Below, one piece after another: positions 41,064 to 49,296 of a DNA stretch of 64,000 nucleotides. This DNA comes from Dethiobacter sp. (lineage in GTDB: Bacteria; Bacillota; Dethiobacteria; Dethiobacterales; Dethiobacteraceae). The notes beneath the pieces were generated by a model. That model was not told the origin of the DNA, ran no database searches, and saw nothing but the letters and a program-made list of their open reading frames with translations. The translations under genes and the position numbers were made by a program. Within the stretch, counting starts at the first letter, position 1. Each line of letters opens with the position of its first letter. The DNA is taken from positions 20,723-84,722 of the forward strand of contig JAGXTL010000043.1 in NCBI GenBank assembly GCA_018333635.1. Direction: 5' to 3'.

Positions 41064-42530
41064 ATGTACGTGTCGCCGTTTTGGGCTATACTGGCCCCAG
41101 TCTGCGGAGGCGCTCTGATTGCAATGCTTAAAGAGAGTCGGCTGTGGGAGAGAAATGCGCTGGCGATCTTGACCAGTGTCGTCACATTTTTGTTAGTCGC
41201 ACCTGCTTTGCCATTTGTGCTTCAGGGGGAGACACTTAGTTGGACGGCTGTTAGGATAACCGGCGGGTTGAGTATTGCTTTTACTGTTGAACCTCTAGGT
41301 TTGCTTTTTGCCTTTCTTTCCTCTATGTTGTGGGTGTTTGCCGCGCTGTATGCCACCGGCTATATGAGGAACGAGCACCACCAGCGGCGCTTTTTCACCT
41401 TTTATATTTTAGCTTTGAGTGCCACCATGGGGGTGGCTTTTTCCGGCAATTTGTTTACCCTTTATTTATTTTATGAATATCTCGCGCTCATTACTTACCC
41501 CCTGGTAATTCACACTCAATCAGCGGAGGCTTACGCCGCGGGGACCAAGTATATAATCTACTGTTTTGTTAGTGGTGCCCTCGTCTTTCTTTCGCTCTTC
41601 ATCCTAGGCGGCACAGTAGAATGTCTTGCTTTTACCCCTGCCGGCGTGTTGGGCGCAGCGCTGGAAAGCCATAGGCTGACTCTTTTCATCGTTTTCTTTA
41701 CTGCGGTGTTTGGTTTTGGTGTTAAGGCCGCAATGATGCCTTTGCATTCCTGGCTGCCGGCAGCCATGGTGGCGCCTACTCCGGTAAGTGCCCTGCTTCA
41801 TGCGGTTGCTATCGTTAAAACGGGGATATTCGGTATTTTGCGAGTGATGTTTTATCTTTACGGGGTAGATACTCTACGGGAATTGCGTGTGGCAGATATT
41901 TTGGCCGTCTTTGCCGTTTTTACCATTATCGTTGCCTCTGTGCTGGCCATTAAACAGACGAAACTGAAATCTCGACTTGCTTATTCCACCATCGGGCAGT
42001 TGGGATATATCACATTAGGGGCTGCCATGCTTTCCCCCTACGCCCTGACGGGCGGAGTAGCACATCTGATTAATCACGCTGTGCTAAAGATTGTGCTTTT
42101 CTTTTGTGCTGGTGCAATCATTACGCAGACCGGTGCTAAATATCTGGATCAGTTAAACGGTATCAGCAAACGGTTGCCCTACACCATGTTTTTCTTTACG
42201 TTAGCCAGCAGCGGTCTCATCGGTGTGTTGCCACTGGCTGGCTATATTAGCAAACTATATCTGCTGGGAGGAAGCATTGAGGCTGGTAAGCCTATCTTTG
42301 GTTTTGTCCTGCTAGTTAGTGCTGTGCTGAATTCAATTTACTATTTGCCCATTATTATTCGGGCTTACTTTAGTGAAGGACCATACGAAGCGCCGCTCGG
42401 GTTAGAGAGTCATCCCAGCATATTTTTCCCCACAGCAGTTTTAACAGTAATCTGCGTTGTTTTTGGCTTGTTTGCCCAACAGACAACACTGCCACTGGTG
42501 ACGCGCATCGTTTCTTCCATATTCCAATAG
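41064..42530 (+). CDS. NuoL/M/N-type antiporter subunit (2 of 5)
   Basis: A 488-residue, roughly 14-helix proton-translocating subunit. Channel residues are kept: Glu in LYLFYEYLALITYPLVIH, Lys in FGFGVKAAMMPLHSWLPAAM, Lys in AVAIVKTGIFGI and Lys in HAVLKIVLFFCAGAI. The FYEYL and PLHSWLPAAMVAPTPVSALL stretches are closer to NuoM/MrpA-N types than the first copy is. ATG 41064 follows TGGGAGGACACCC. It begins a block of four tandem paralogues without other genes between them. Confidence 0.92.
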   Translation: MYVSPFWAILAPVCGGALIAMLKESRLWERNALAILTSVVTFLLVAPALPFVLQGETLSWTAVRITGGLSIAFTVEPLGLLFAFLSSMLWVFAALYATGYMRNEHHQRRFFTFYILALSATMGVAFSGNLFTLYLFYEYLALITYPLVIHTQSAEAYAAGTKYIIYCFVSGALVFLSLFILGGTVECLAFTPAGVLGAALESHRLTLFIVFFTAVFGFGVKAAMMPLHSWLPAAMVAPTPVSALLHAVAIVKTGIFGILRVMFYLYGVDTLRELRVADILAVFAVFTIIVASVLAIKQTKLKSRLAYSTIGQLGYITLGAAMLSPYALTGGVAHLINHAVLKIVLFFCAGAIITQTGAKYLDQLNGISKRLPYTMFFFTLASSGLIGVLPLAGYISKLYLLGGSIEAGKPIFGFVLLVSAVLNSIYYLPIIIRAYFSEGPYEAPLGLESHPSIFFPTAVLTVICVVFGLFAQQTTLPLVTRIVSSIFQ

Positions 42531-42545
42531 CTAGGGGGGAACCAG

Positions 42546-44012
42546 GTGGAGACAGGAATGATTATTTGGCAGCCGCAGGCTGCGTTCGGGTTATTATTGG
42601 TTGCGACGTTGCTTGTTTGGTTAGGAGGAGAAAAAGCGCGGGGCAGTTCCAGCTTAATTTTGTCTGCGTTGGCGGGTGCTTTCGTAATTCTGGCAACACT
42701 ATTTCCCTTGGTAGGCACTGGGCAGATATTTAGGCAGACATTCTCAATCCTGCCGCCTTTCGGCCTTTCGTTTCATGCTGATCTGTTTAGTGTTTCTTTG
42801 GCTCTACTCTTTCTCTTTAGCGGCTTTGTTTTAGCTCTTTATACCTCAGCATATCCTCTTAAACATGACGAGCGCCGCTTCAAAACAGCTTTTCTTTTTA
42901 TTATGGCCTGCGCCAGCGGGGTTGTGCTGGCAGGGGATCTGCTTAGCCTGTTCCTCTTTTTTGAAGCGATGTCTTTAGTATTCTTTCTCCTGATTATTCA
43001 TAACCGTACCCGGGAGGCTATTGCGGCCACTTATAAGTTTATCTATCTGACCATTGGCGGCAGCATGTGTTACTTTATGGCTTTGGCCACAGTTTTTGTT
43101 CAGGCTGACAGCTTCGCTTGGGTGCAGGGGGGCTTCATGCCGGCTACTTCCCTTAGTGCCTTGGCATTTGGGGGGTTTGTGATAGCTTTCGGCATGAAAG
43201 CCGGAATGGTGCCGCTGCATTTTTGGTTAGCAGCTGCCTACGGTCAGGCTCCGCCGCCTGCCGCGGTCCTCTCGTCGGTGATCATGATGAAAACCGGTGC
43301 TTATGGCATGATTCGGATTTTTCACCATGTGTTTGGGCCGGAAATGCTTAGCCTGCATGGCTGGGATAAACTCATTCTGAGTTTTGCGCTGTTTACCATT
43401 TTTTACGGCTCTTTCTGCGCTTTTGCCGAGCGGGATTTGCTGCGGCGTCTGGCGTATTCCAGTATGGCCCAATTAAGCTATATTCTTTTTGGCCTTGCCC
43501 TGCTAAATCAAGCTGCTTTGGTTGGCGCTATTTTTCACATCCTGGCCCATGGCATGATGAAAGGGACAATGTTGCTCTGCGCCGGCGCGATAGTGAGTAA
43601 AACCGGCAAGCGCAAAATTGCCGATCTGGAGGGGATCGGTCGGCAAATGCCGCTGACAATGGCCTGTTTTTCACTAGCTGCCTTGACAGCGGTGGGATTG
43701 CCGCCCATGAATATCTTTATTGTCAAATGGTATTTAAGTCTTGGCGCTCTCTCAGCAGGGCAGCCGCTTTTGATTCTATTTCTTTTAGCCAGTAGTTTGC
43801 TTAACGCTGCTTATTATTTACCCATTGTCTTTCGGGCTTACTTTGGCGCAGAGAGCAGTGATTTGCATGATCGCCTAGTATGGGACCGTTTGCCTTGGCC
43901 GATGACGGTGGCTATGCTGCTTTTTGCGTCTGCCTGTTTAGTCTTTAGCTTAGGGTCGGTAAATTTACCGTTGGAGTGGACGAAAAGGATAGCAGCCGGC
44001 TTTTTCTACTAG
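42546..44012 (+). CDS. NuoL/M/N-type antiporter subunit (3 of 5)
   Basis: A 488-residue paralogue of its neighbours. Conserved Glu lies in LFLFFEAMSLVFFLLIIH, Lys in IAFGMKAGMVPLHFWLAAAY and Lys in VIMMKTGAYGMI. It departs from the usual WLPDAH by having WLAAAYGQAPPPAAVLSS, so the loop after helix 7 has changed. GTG 42546 follows TAGGGGGGAACCAG, 15 bases after the previous stop. Confidence 0.9.
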   Translation: METGMIIWQPQAAFGLLLVATLLVWLGGEKARGSSSLILSALAGAFVILATLFPLVGTGQIFRQTFSILPPFGLSFHADLFSVSLALLFLFSGFVLALYTSAYPLKHDERRFKTAFLFIMACASGVVLAGDLLSLFLFFEAMSLVFFLLIIHNRTREAIAATYKFIYLTIGGSMCYFMALATVFVQADSFAWVQGGFMPATSLSALAFGGFVIAFGMKAGMVPLHFWLAAAYGQAPPPAAVLSSVIMMKTGAYGMIRIFHHVFGPEMLSLHGWDKLILSFALFTIFYGSFCAFAERDLLRRLAYSSMAQLSYILFGLALLNQAALVGAIFHILAHGMMKGTMLLCAGAIVSKTGKRKIADLEGIGRQMPLTMACFSLAALTAVGLPPMNIFIVKWYLSLGALSAGQPLLILFLLASSLLNAAYYLPIVFRAYFGAESSDLHDRLVWDRLPWPMTVAMLLFASACLVFSLGSVNLPLEWTKRIAAGFFY

Positions 44013-44032
44013 GTCTGAGGGGAGGGAAGAAG

Positions 44033-45493
44033 ATGGATTATTTGCCGCTGTATAGTGTAGTTATCCCCCTGCTTGCCGCAGGTATCATGCTCCTTTGCTG
44101 CAGAAGTGAGTCGGCAGTCAGTCTCCTGGCATTGATAGGATCTGCCTTGTCGTTTGCAGCATCTGCCGGCATGCTCCCGGCGCTGGCAAACGGACAAACC
44201 CTTGGTACTGTTCAAGGCTATTTGTCATTTCCGTTGCACATTTATTTTCGGGCTGATGGAGTAAGCATCTTCTTTGGCGTAATCTTTTCCTTCTGCTTTT
44301 TGTTGGCTATTATTTATTCATTAGGGTATATGAGACAAGGTCGTGCCAAGCTGCGTTACTATGCGCTGCTGCTGGTAGCTCAAAGTGCTATATTAGGCGT
44401 AGTGATGACATCCTCACTGGTGGGACTTTTTCTCTTTTTTGAAGTATTGGCGGTTGTTTCCTATCTTTTGGTGATTCATGAGGAAGATACGGTCACCATG
44501 TCAGCCGGTGCAAAGTATCTTTTTATGACTATTGTGGCCGGTTTTGCCATCTTTTTTGGTTTAGTCGTCACATATTTTTTGGCGGGAAGGCTTGATTATC
44601 TATCCGGGGGCTATGTGGCCGCCTCACCCCTGGCGGGAGCGGCTCTCTTTGCCTTTTTAATCGGCTGTGGCCTAAAGGCAGGAATGTTTCCGCTTCATAT
44701 CTGGCTCCCCGACGCACATTCGGCTGCACCTGCTCCCGTAAGTGCGCTGCTTTCCGGCTGTATGATTAAGACCGGAGTTTATGGCCTTATCCGCGTGCTT
44801 TATTATGTATATACTCCGCAAGCAATCCAGGCTGTGTGGTATGACCAAGTACTGCTCTGGCTGGCGGTGGCAACAATTTTCTTAGGCTCTGCGCTGGCTC
44901 TGCAGCAGGACCATCTGAAAAGACGTCTCGCCTATTCCAGTGTGGCACAAATCGGCTATGTTTTGTTGGGCATGGCCTTAATGGCGGAGCAGGCATTACA
45001 GGGAGCTATCTTCCACGTCTTTTCTCACGCTTTAATGAAGGGAACCCTCTTTTTCTGCGCCGGTATCATTGTGGCACAAACGGGCAAGAAGTATGTCAGT
45101 CAGCTACAGGGAATCGGACGGCAGTTGCCTGTTACCATGCTCTCATTTGCCTTGGCCGCCGTAACCATAGTAGGCATACCTCCTTTTAACGCTTTCTTCA
45201 GTAAATGGCATTTGGCATCCGCCTCCCTTGCCGCAGGTAAAGAAAGCTTGGTGGCATTATTGATTGTCAGCAGCCTATTAAATGCTTTATATTACTTTCC
45301 CATTGTGGTCAACGCTTTTTTTGGCGAGGAAACGGAAGAGGAAAAAACAAGAACCGGACGGCTGGAAGCTGCAACCCCACGAAGCATGGTCTGCTCGACT
45401 GCAGTGCTGGCGCTGCTTTGTGTGCTGTTTGCTTTTGTTCAGCCACACTGGCCGATGGAGCTGGCAAGAAGGATTGCTGCAGGGATTTTTTAA
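44033..45493 (+). CDS. NuoL/M/N-type antiporter subunit (4 of 5)
   Basis: A 486-residue paralogue. Conserved Glu lies in LFLFFEVLAVVSYLLVIH, Lys in IGCGLKAGMFPLHIWLPDAH, Lys in GCMIKTGVYGLI and Lys in HALMKGTLFFCAGII. ATG 44033 follows GGGGAGGGAAGAAG. A longer in-frame start at 43976 overlaps the previous gene and has no good site. Confidence 0.92.
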   Translation: MDYLPLYSVVIPLLAAGIMLLCCRSESAVSLLALIGSALSFAASAGMLPALANGQTLGTVQGYLSFPLHIYFRADGVSIFFGVIFSFCFLLAIIYSLGYMRQGRAKLRYYALLLVAQSAILGVVMTSSLVGLFLFFEVLAVVSYLLVIHEEDTVTMSAGAKYLFMTIVAGFAIFFGLVVTYFLAGRLDYLSGGYVAASPLAGAALFAFLIGCGLKAGMFPLHIWLPDAHSAAPAPVSALLSGCMIKTGVYGLIRVLYYVYTPQAIQAVWYDQVLLWLAVATIFLGSALALQQDHLKRRLAYSSVAQIGYVLLGMALMAEQALQGAIFHVFSHALMKGTLFFCAGIIVAQTGKKYVSQLQGIGRQLPVTMLSFALAAVTIVGIPPFNAFFSKWHLASASLAAGKESLVALLIVSSLLNALYYFPIVVNAFFGEETEEEKTRTGRLEAATPRSMVCSTAVLALLCVLFAFVQPHWPMELARRIAAGIF

Positions 45494-45528
45494 GCTGCCG
45501 GAACAGACGATGAAGTGGAGGGGTTGTC

Positions 45529-47634
45529 TTGTTTAATTGGGTATTTCCCCATGCGTTGCCGCTGATAGTTTCGCTTCCCTTTATCGGGGCAGCAGCAATC
45601 GGGCTTATCGGCCGGAAAAATGAGCGGTTGCGAGATTCGATAGCAACATGCACAGCATTTTCTGCTTTTGCGCTGTCCGTTTCTCTCTATCCCTTGGTAT
45701 CAACAGGGCAGGTTCTCTACGAACTGCCATCACTGATGGGGCAAGGCTTGGCATTTAGGGCAGATTTTCTTGGCTTCGTCTTTGCGGTGCTAGCCTCCTT
45801 CATTTGGTTTTTGGCGACAGTTTACTCCAGCCAGTACATGCGTCAGCAAAGGGCCGGTAACCGTTATTACATCTTTTTGCTGCTTTCTTTGGGCGGTTGT
45901 TTAGGTGTGTTTGTTGCCGGCGATTTTCTTAGTCTATTTCTTTTCTTTGAAGTTATGACACTGGCCTCTTACGTGCTTGTTATTCACAGTGAAAGCGAAG
46001 AAGCTTTGGCTGCCGGCAGAAAGTACCTTTATATGGGGCTTTTCGGTGGTCTGTGCCTGCTTGTCGCGATTCTGCTCTTAGCAATGTACACGGGAACTAC
46101 GGTGATTGCGCCAAACATGGAAGGGCTGGCAGATTTGGGCATCATGCGCTGGGTGTTGGCCTTCCTGTTTTTCGTCGGCTTTGGGATAAAGGCAGGCGCA
46201 GTGCCGCTCCATATTTGGCTGCCGCTTGCCCATCCTGTCGCTCCAGCACCTGCGAGTGCTCTGCTCTCTGCCATTATGATTAAAACGGGGGCTTATGGGA
46301 CTATTCGTGTTTTTAATCTCCTCCTCACCCCTGCTGACCAAAATTCTTCGCTTTGGCAAACTACGGCTCAGTTCGGGCTGGGGTTAATTTGGGTTGGCGT
46401 AATCACCATGTTTGTGGCTGCCGTCTTGGCTTTGGCGCAGCGCCAAGCTAAGCGCCTTTTGGCTTACAGCAGTGTAAGCCAGATGGGCTATATTTTAATG
46501 GGCATAGGCAGTGCCGCTTATTTAGGGTTTGATGGTGCCATGGGTTTTGCCAGTCTCTCCTATCATCTCCTGAACCATGCTTTTTTTAAAGCAGGATTGT
46601 TTTTGATGGTGGGAAGTATTTATCTGCGGACGCACACGCTGGACTATGCTAAGCTCGGGGGGTTGTGGCGTAAATTTCCGGTAACAGCGGTAGCGTTCTT
46701 GGTGGCAGGAGCTGCCATCTCGGGTGTGCCGGGATTTAACGGCTATATCAGCAAAACATTGCTCCACCACGCTATTGTGGCTGCATGGGAACAGCAGCAG
46801 CTTGTTTCCCTTTGGTGGGCGGAGAAAATTTTTGTCTTTACCGGAGGTTTAACTTTCTGCTATATTTTGCGCTTGTTTGTCACTCTTTTTTTGGGCCGTG
46901 AAAAGGAAAGCAGCCGCAACTATAAAAGCGAAACATTGCTTGAACGCATGATTTTCATCGCTTTCACCGTGATCATCCTCTATGGTGGTTTGGCATATAC
47001 TCAGGTCATTGAACGAGTTATTTTACCGATGGCTTACGGTTTTGCCTATGACGTATATGGGCTGAATTATGTGGCGAAAAGCAATGTCTGGAATGCCCAG
47101 GATTTAGGTGGGATCGCTATTTCTTTAGGTATTGGGGCGGCAGCTTTCACCCTTTTGTCGAGGATTGGTTTTGCCCTGCCGCTACCACAGAAACTGAGTA
47201 TTGAGCAGCTGCTGTATAAGCCGGTTCTAGCTTTTCTGTTGGGGACGTTTATGGCTATCGGCCGCGCGTTAGAGACTGCCGCTGAAAGAGTCTTGTTAGG
47301 AAGCGTCCGCCCGCTTTCCCAGTTTGCCGGAAAAGCGGGTAGCTTTGATGCCTCTTTTTTGCCTGGTATTGGCAGAAGTATTTTGGCTGCTTTGCTGTTT
47401 TCTCGGGAGCAAAGCTATGAATTTGTTGTCAGTAGAGTGAGCGAAGTGGCGCGTTATTTTCAGCAAGCAGAGTGGATTGCCTTTTTCACCTTGATAAAAA
47501 TCGATTATAACCCGCGCGGAGACGAACTTTACAAGAGACTTACCCTGATGAATCTGGATCTTTGTATATTTATTGTCATAGTCACGTTGGTCATTGTTTT
47601 CAGCCTGCGTTTCCTCACGCTGACACCTTTTTAA
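45529..47634 (+). CDS. Long NuoL/HyfB-type antiporter subunit (5 of 5)
   Basis: The largest paralogue, 701 residues. The first 480 residues are the standard antiporter body with Glu in LFLFFEVMTLASYVLVIH, Lys in VGFGIKAGAVPLHIWLPLAH, Lys in AIMIKTGAYGTI and Lys in HAFFKAGLFLMVGSI. The last 220 residues add further helices and an amphipathic region (LYKPVLAFLLGTFMAIGRAL to the final CIFIVIVTLVIVFSLRFL). This recalls the lateral-helix extension of NuoL or the tail of HyfB. TTG 45529 follows AGTGGAGGGGTTGTC. It closes the operon. Confidence 0.9.
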   Translation: MFNWVFPHALPLIVSLPFIGAAAIGLIGRKNERLRDSIATCTAFSAFALSVSLYPLVSTGQVLYELPSLMGQGLAFRADFLGFVFAVLASFIWFLATVYSSQYMRQQRAGNRYYIFLLLSLGGCLGVFVAGDFLSLFLFFEVMTLASYVLVIHSESEEALAAGRKYLYMGLFGGLCLLVAILLLAMYTGTTVIAPNMEGLADLGIMRWVLAFLFFVGFGIKAGAVPLHIWLPLAHPVAPAPASALLSAIMIKTGAYGTIRVFNLLLTPADQNSSLWQTTAQFGLGLIWVGVITMFVAAVLALAQRQAKRLLAYSSVSQMGYILMGIGSAAYLGFDGAMGFASLSYHLLNHAFFKAGLFLMVGSIYLRTHTLDYAKLGGLWRKFPVTAVAFLVAGAAISGVPGFNGYISKTLLHHAIVAAWEQQQLVSLWWAEKIFVFTGGLTFCYILRLFVTLFLGREKESSRNYKSETLLERMIFIAFTVIILYGGLAYTQVIERVILPMAYGFAYDVYGLNYVAKSNVWNAQDLGGIAISLGIGAAAFTLLSRIGFALPLPQKLSIEQLLYKPVLAFLLGTFMAIGRALETAAERVLLGSVRPLSQFAGKAGSFDASFLPGIGRSILAALLFSREQSYEFVVSRVSEVARYFQQAEWIAFFTLIKIDYNPRGDELYKRLTLMNLDLCIFIVIVTLVIVFSLRFLTLTPF

Positions 47635-47694
47635 GGCGCGCAGGGCTCTACTTTTAATTTGTAATTAAGGACGAATGACACTTGCGAAACCTGT

Positions 47695-47742
47695 CGATTG
47701 GTCGTTATTATAAAATTAAATAGCGATAATAATAACTAATCG
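47695..47742 (+). promoter_or_regulatory. Imperfect inverted repeat before a 43-residue gene
   Basis: CGATTGGTCGTTATTAT (47695-47711) faces ATAATAATAACTAATCG (47725-47741). It may be an operator for an unknown regulator. Confidence 0.4.
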
Positions 47743-47758
47743 GAAGGGCTGACTCGGC

Positions 47759-47890
47759 ATGAAAAAAAAGCAAAATAAAAAAACAGTGTTGTGTTTTAGA
47801 GGGATCGCGGTGGCCGTCAGTTCATTTCTGGGACTTGTTGTTACTTTTAGTGCCGTATTCTATGTCTTGCAGTATTTTTCTAAGAGCTAA
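47759..47890 (+). CDS. 43-residue single-helix membrane protein
   Basis: A short ORF with its own ribosome site (GGAAGGG) and its own terminator 4 bases after the stop. The basic start MKKKQNKKTV is followed by one hydrophobic helix (GIAVAVSSFLGLVVTFSAVF) and YVLQYFSKS. No family is recognised. The transcription-unit-like packaging (inverted repeat, ribosome site, ORF, terminator) argues that it is real. It lies between the antiporter operon and cbiM and could be linked to either, or be a stand-alone small protein. Confidence 0.55.
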   Translation: MKKKQNKKTVLCFRGIAVAVSSFLGLVVTFSAVFYVLQYFSKS

Positions 47891-47894
47891 AAAA

Positions 47895-47942
47895 ATTCAA
47901 GCTAAAACCAGGTTTTCCCGGTTTTAGCTTGAATCTTTTTTT
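47895..47942 (+). terminator. Intrinsic terminator after the small membrane gene
   Basis: ATTCAAGCTAAAACC and GGTTTTAGCTTGAAT form a perfect 15-bp stem, followed by CTTTTTTT. Confidence 0.92.
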
Positions 47943-47969
47943 GAATGTTTTGCATGTGTATGATATACT
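47941..47969 (+). promoter_or_regulatory. Promoter of the cbiM unit
   Basis: TTGAAT, 17-base spacer, TATACT (47964-47969). The 66-base leader is too short for a cobalamin riboswitch. Confidence 0.5.
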
Positions 47970-48035
47970 CAAGAAGTAAATTTTTTTTGGCCTTTTCAGT
48001 GTTACGAATGGTTATTTTATGTTATGGAGGAAGCG

Positions 48036-48641
48036 ATGGCACATCTTCCTGAAGGCGTTGTCAGTGGGGCAATGGTGACCTATGGATTTATACTTTCCGG
48101 CTCTGTTTCTATGGTGGTTGGCAGAAAATTAAAGGTGCAAAATATTCCTAAGATAAGCATGGTAACGGCAGCTGTTTTTTCTGCATCGCTGTTCCATCTT
48201 CCTTTATTAGGCACATCTGTACATTTTACCTTTGTGGGTCTCGCGGGAATGCTTCTGGGACCTGTTGCCTTTCTGTCAACCATGGTAGCAGTGTTTTTGC
48301 AGGGATTGTTGTTTCAGCACGGCGGTTTAAGCACGCTGGGGATTAATACGTTTAATATCGGTCTGGCTGCCTTGACCGGCTTTTACCTTTTCCGGCTGCG
48401 GCATCTTCTGCCACGTTGGCGCTCTGCCGTTACTGTCTTTGCCTTTCTGGCAGGTTTTGGGGCGACTGTGGTAATGGTGGGGCTGTTGTCAATGACGCTT
48501 GTTCTATCAGGATTTCCCGCTGCCAGTATTGCGGTAGTATTTCTGGCGCACGCGCCTATTATGTTAGGTGAAGGGCTTGTTTGCGGACTGTTGGCGGCGG
48601 CGCTACAAAAATCACGGGGAGAGATGTTTTTTCATGAGTAA
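48036..48641 (+). CDS. cbiM: CbiM/NikM-type substrate-binding membrane component
   Basis: The S component of a cobalt or nickel ECF transporter; 201 residues with about six helices. HLPEGVVSGAMVTYGFILSG, then SLFHLPLLGTSVHFTFVGLA and HAPIMLGEGLVCG are family landmarks, including the second metal-binding His region. The start at ATG 48036 (GGAGG upstream) gives N-terminus Met-Ala-His-Leu-Pro-Glu-Gly instead of the usual Met-His. Removal of the initiator Met would restore His at position 2, where it binds metal. No CbiQ or CbiO genes follow, so the energising module must come from elsewhere or is absent. Confidence 0.87.
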   Translation: MAHLPEGVVSGAMVTYGFILSGSVSMVVGRKLKVQNIPKISMVTAAVFSASLFHLPLLGTSVHFTFVGLAGMLLGPVAFLSTMVAVFLQGLLFQHGGLSTLGINTFNIGLAALTGFYLFRLRHLLPRWRSAVTVFAFLAGFGATVVMVGLLSMTLVLSGFPAASIAVVFLAHAPIMLGEGLVCGLLAAALQKSRGEMFFHE

Positions 48642-49296
48642 ATCATTGCGCTTCTTGGTGGCAACAGCCATCGTGGGGGTTATTTTTTTTCTGCCGGCCA
48701 AATCGCTTGCTCACCGCCTCATAGTTCAGCACTTAGAAGGCCAAGAGAACATGGTGCAGGTTTTGTATGATGATGGCACGGCTGCCAGCCGTGCCACAAT
48801 CAGCTTGGTCGGTGAGAATGGGGATGTGATTTGGACAGGCTCCGCAGACGGCAATGGGAAAGTCAGTTTGCCGGGTTATACCTACTATAAAGGCGTGGCA
48901 GACGACGGTTTGGGGCATCGCATCATGTTTATGCCCGGCGAAGAAAGCCAAGTGATTCCCCGCTGGTTGGCTGCGAGCGGCGGAGTAGCTTTTCTGCTGT
49001 TTGTGGCTGCGCTGGCCAAGTTTTTCTCTAAACGAAGCCCTCACCCTAGCCCTCTCCCGGAGGGAGAGGGGAATTGCATAGGGGGAGATGGGATTTGCCC
49101 TCACCCTAGCCCTCTCCCGGAGGGAGAGGGGAATTGCATAGAGGGAGATGGGATTTGCCCTCACCCTAGCCCTCTCCCGGAGGGAGAGGGGAATTGCATA
49201 GGGGGAGATGGGATTTGCCCTCACCCTAGCCCTCTCCCAGAGGGAGAGGGGAATTGCATAGAGGGAGAGGGGAATTGTAGAGAGGGAGAGCTTTAG
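48634..49296 (+). CDS. Exported CbiM-partner protein (CbiN/NikL-like) with repeat-derived C-terminus
   Basis: A protein of 220 residues overlapping cbiM by eight bases. Residues 7-25 are a signal peptide cleaved before or after AHR. An extracytoplasmic beta domain (about 25-105: HRLIVQHLEGQENMVQVLYD, GNGKVSLPGYTYYKG) is followed by one membrane helix (WLAASGGVAFLLFVAALAKF). This resembles accessory Co/Ni transporter proteins, although exact family placement is uncertain. From about residue 135 the protein consists of four translated 60-base DNA repeats (HPSPLPEGEGNC units). The true C-terminus was probably near FFSKRS before the repeats invaded. The stop overlaps the convergent FTR gene. Confidence 0.7.
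   Translation: MSKSLRFLVATAIVGVIFFLPAKSLAHRLIVQHLEGQENMVQVLYDDGTAASRATISLVGENGDVIWTGSADGNGKVSLPGYTYYKGVADDGLGHRIMFMPGEESQVIPRWLAASGGVAFLLFVAALAKFFSKRSPHPSPLPEGEGNCIGGDGICPHPSPLPEGEGNCIEGDGICPHPSPLPEGEGNCIGGDGICPHPSPLPEGEGNCIEGEGNCREGEL
49037..49286 (+). repeat. Four tandem 60-base repeats inside a coding sequence
   Basis: Each unit contains CCCTCACCCTAGCCCTCTCC, an inverted GGAGGGAGAGGGG arm, GAATTGCATAG and GGGAGATGGGATTTG. Units differ at one or two positions only. The 60-base period keeps the reading frame open. The last unit decays into GAGGGAGAGG pieces. Confidence 0.95.

Noticed and set aside
37108..47634. Complex I or membrane-bound hydrogenase operon
   Set aside because: No NuoB, C, D, H, I or hydrogenase subunit genes are present, and the MrpE, F and G genes point to an antiporter.
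47941..48035. Cobalamin or nickel riboswitch before cbiM
   Set aside because: The leader is only about 66 bases and shows no B12-box or NiCo-type conserved sequence.
48733..49224. Reverse-strand ORF of 163 codons opposite the CbiM-partner gene
   Set aside because: A frame kept open only by the 60-base tandem repeat. The + strand has a signal peptide, membrane helix and overlap with cbiM.
49037..49286. CRISPR array
   Set aside because: The 60-base units are repeated as a whole with no unique spacers, and no cas genes are present.
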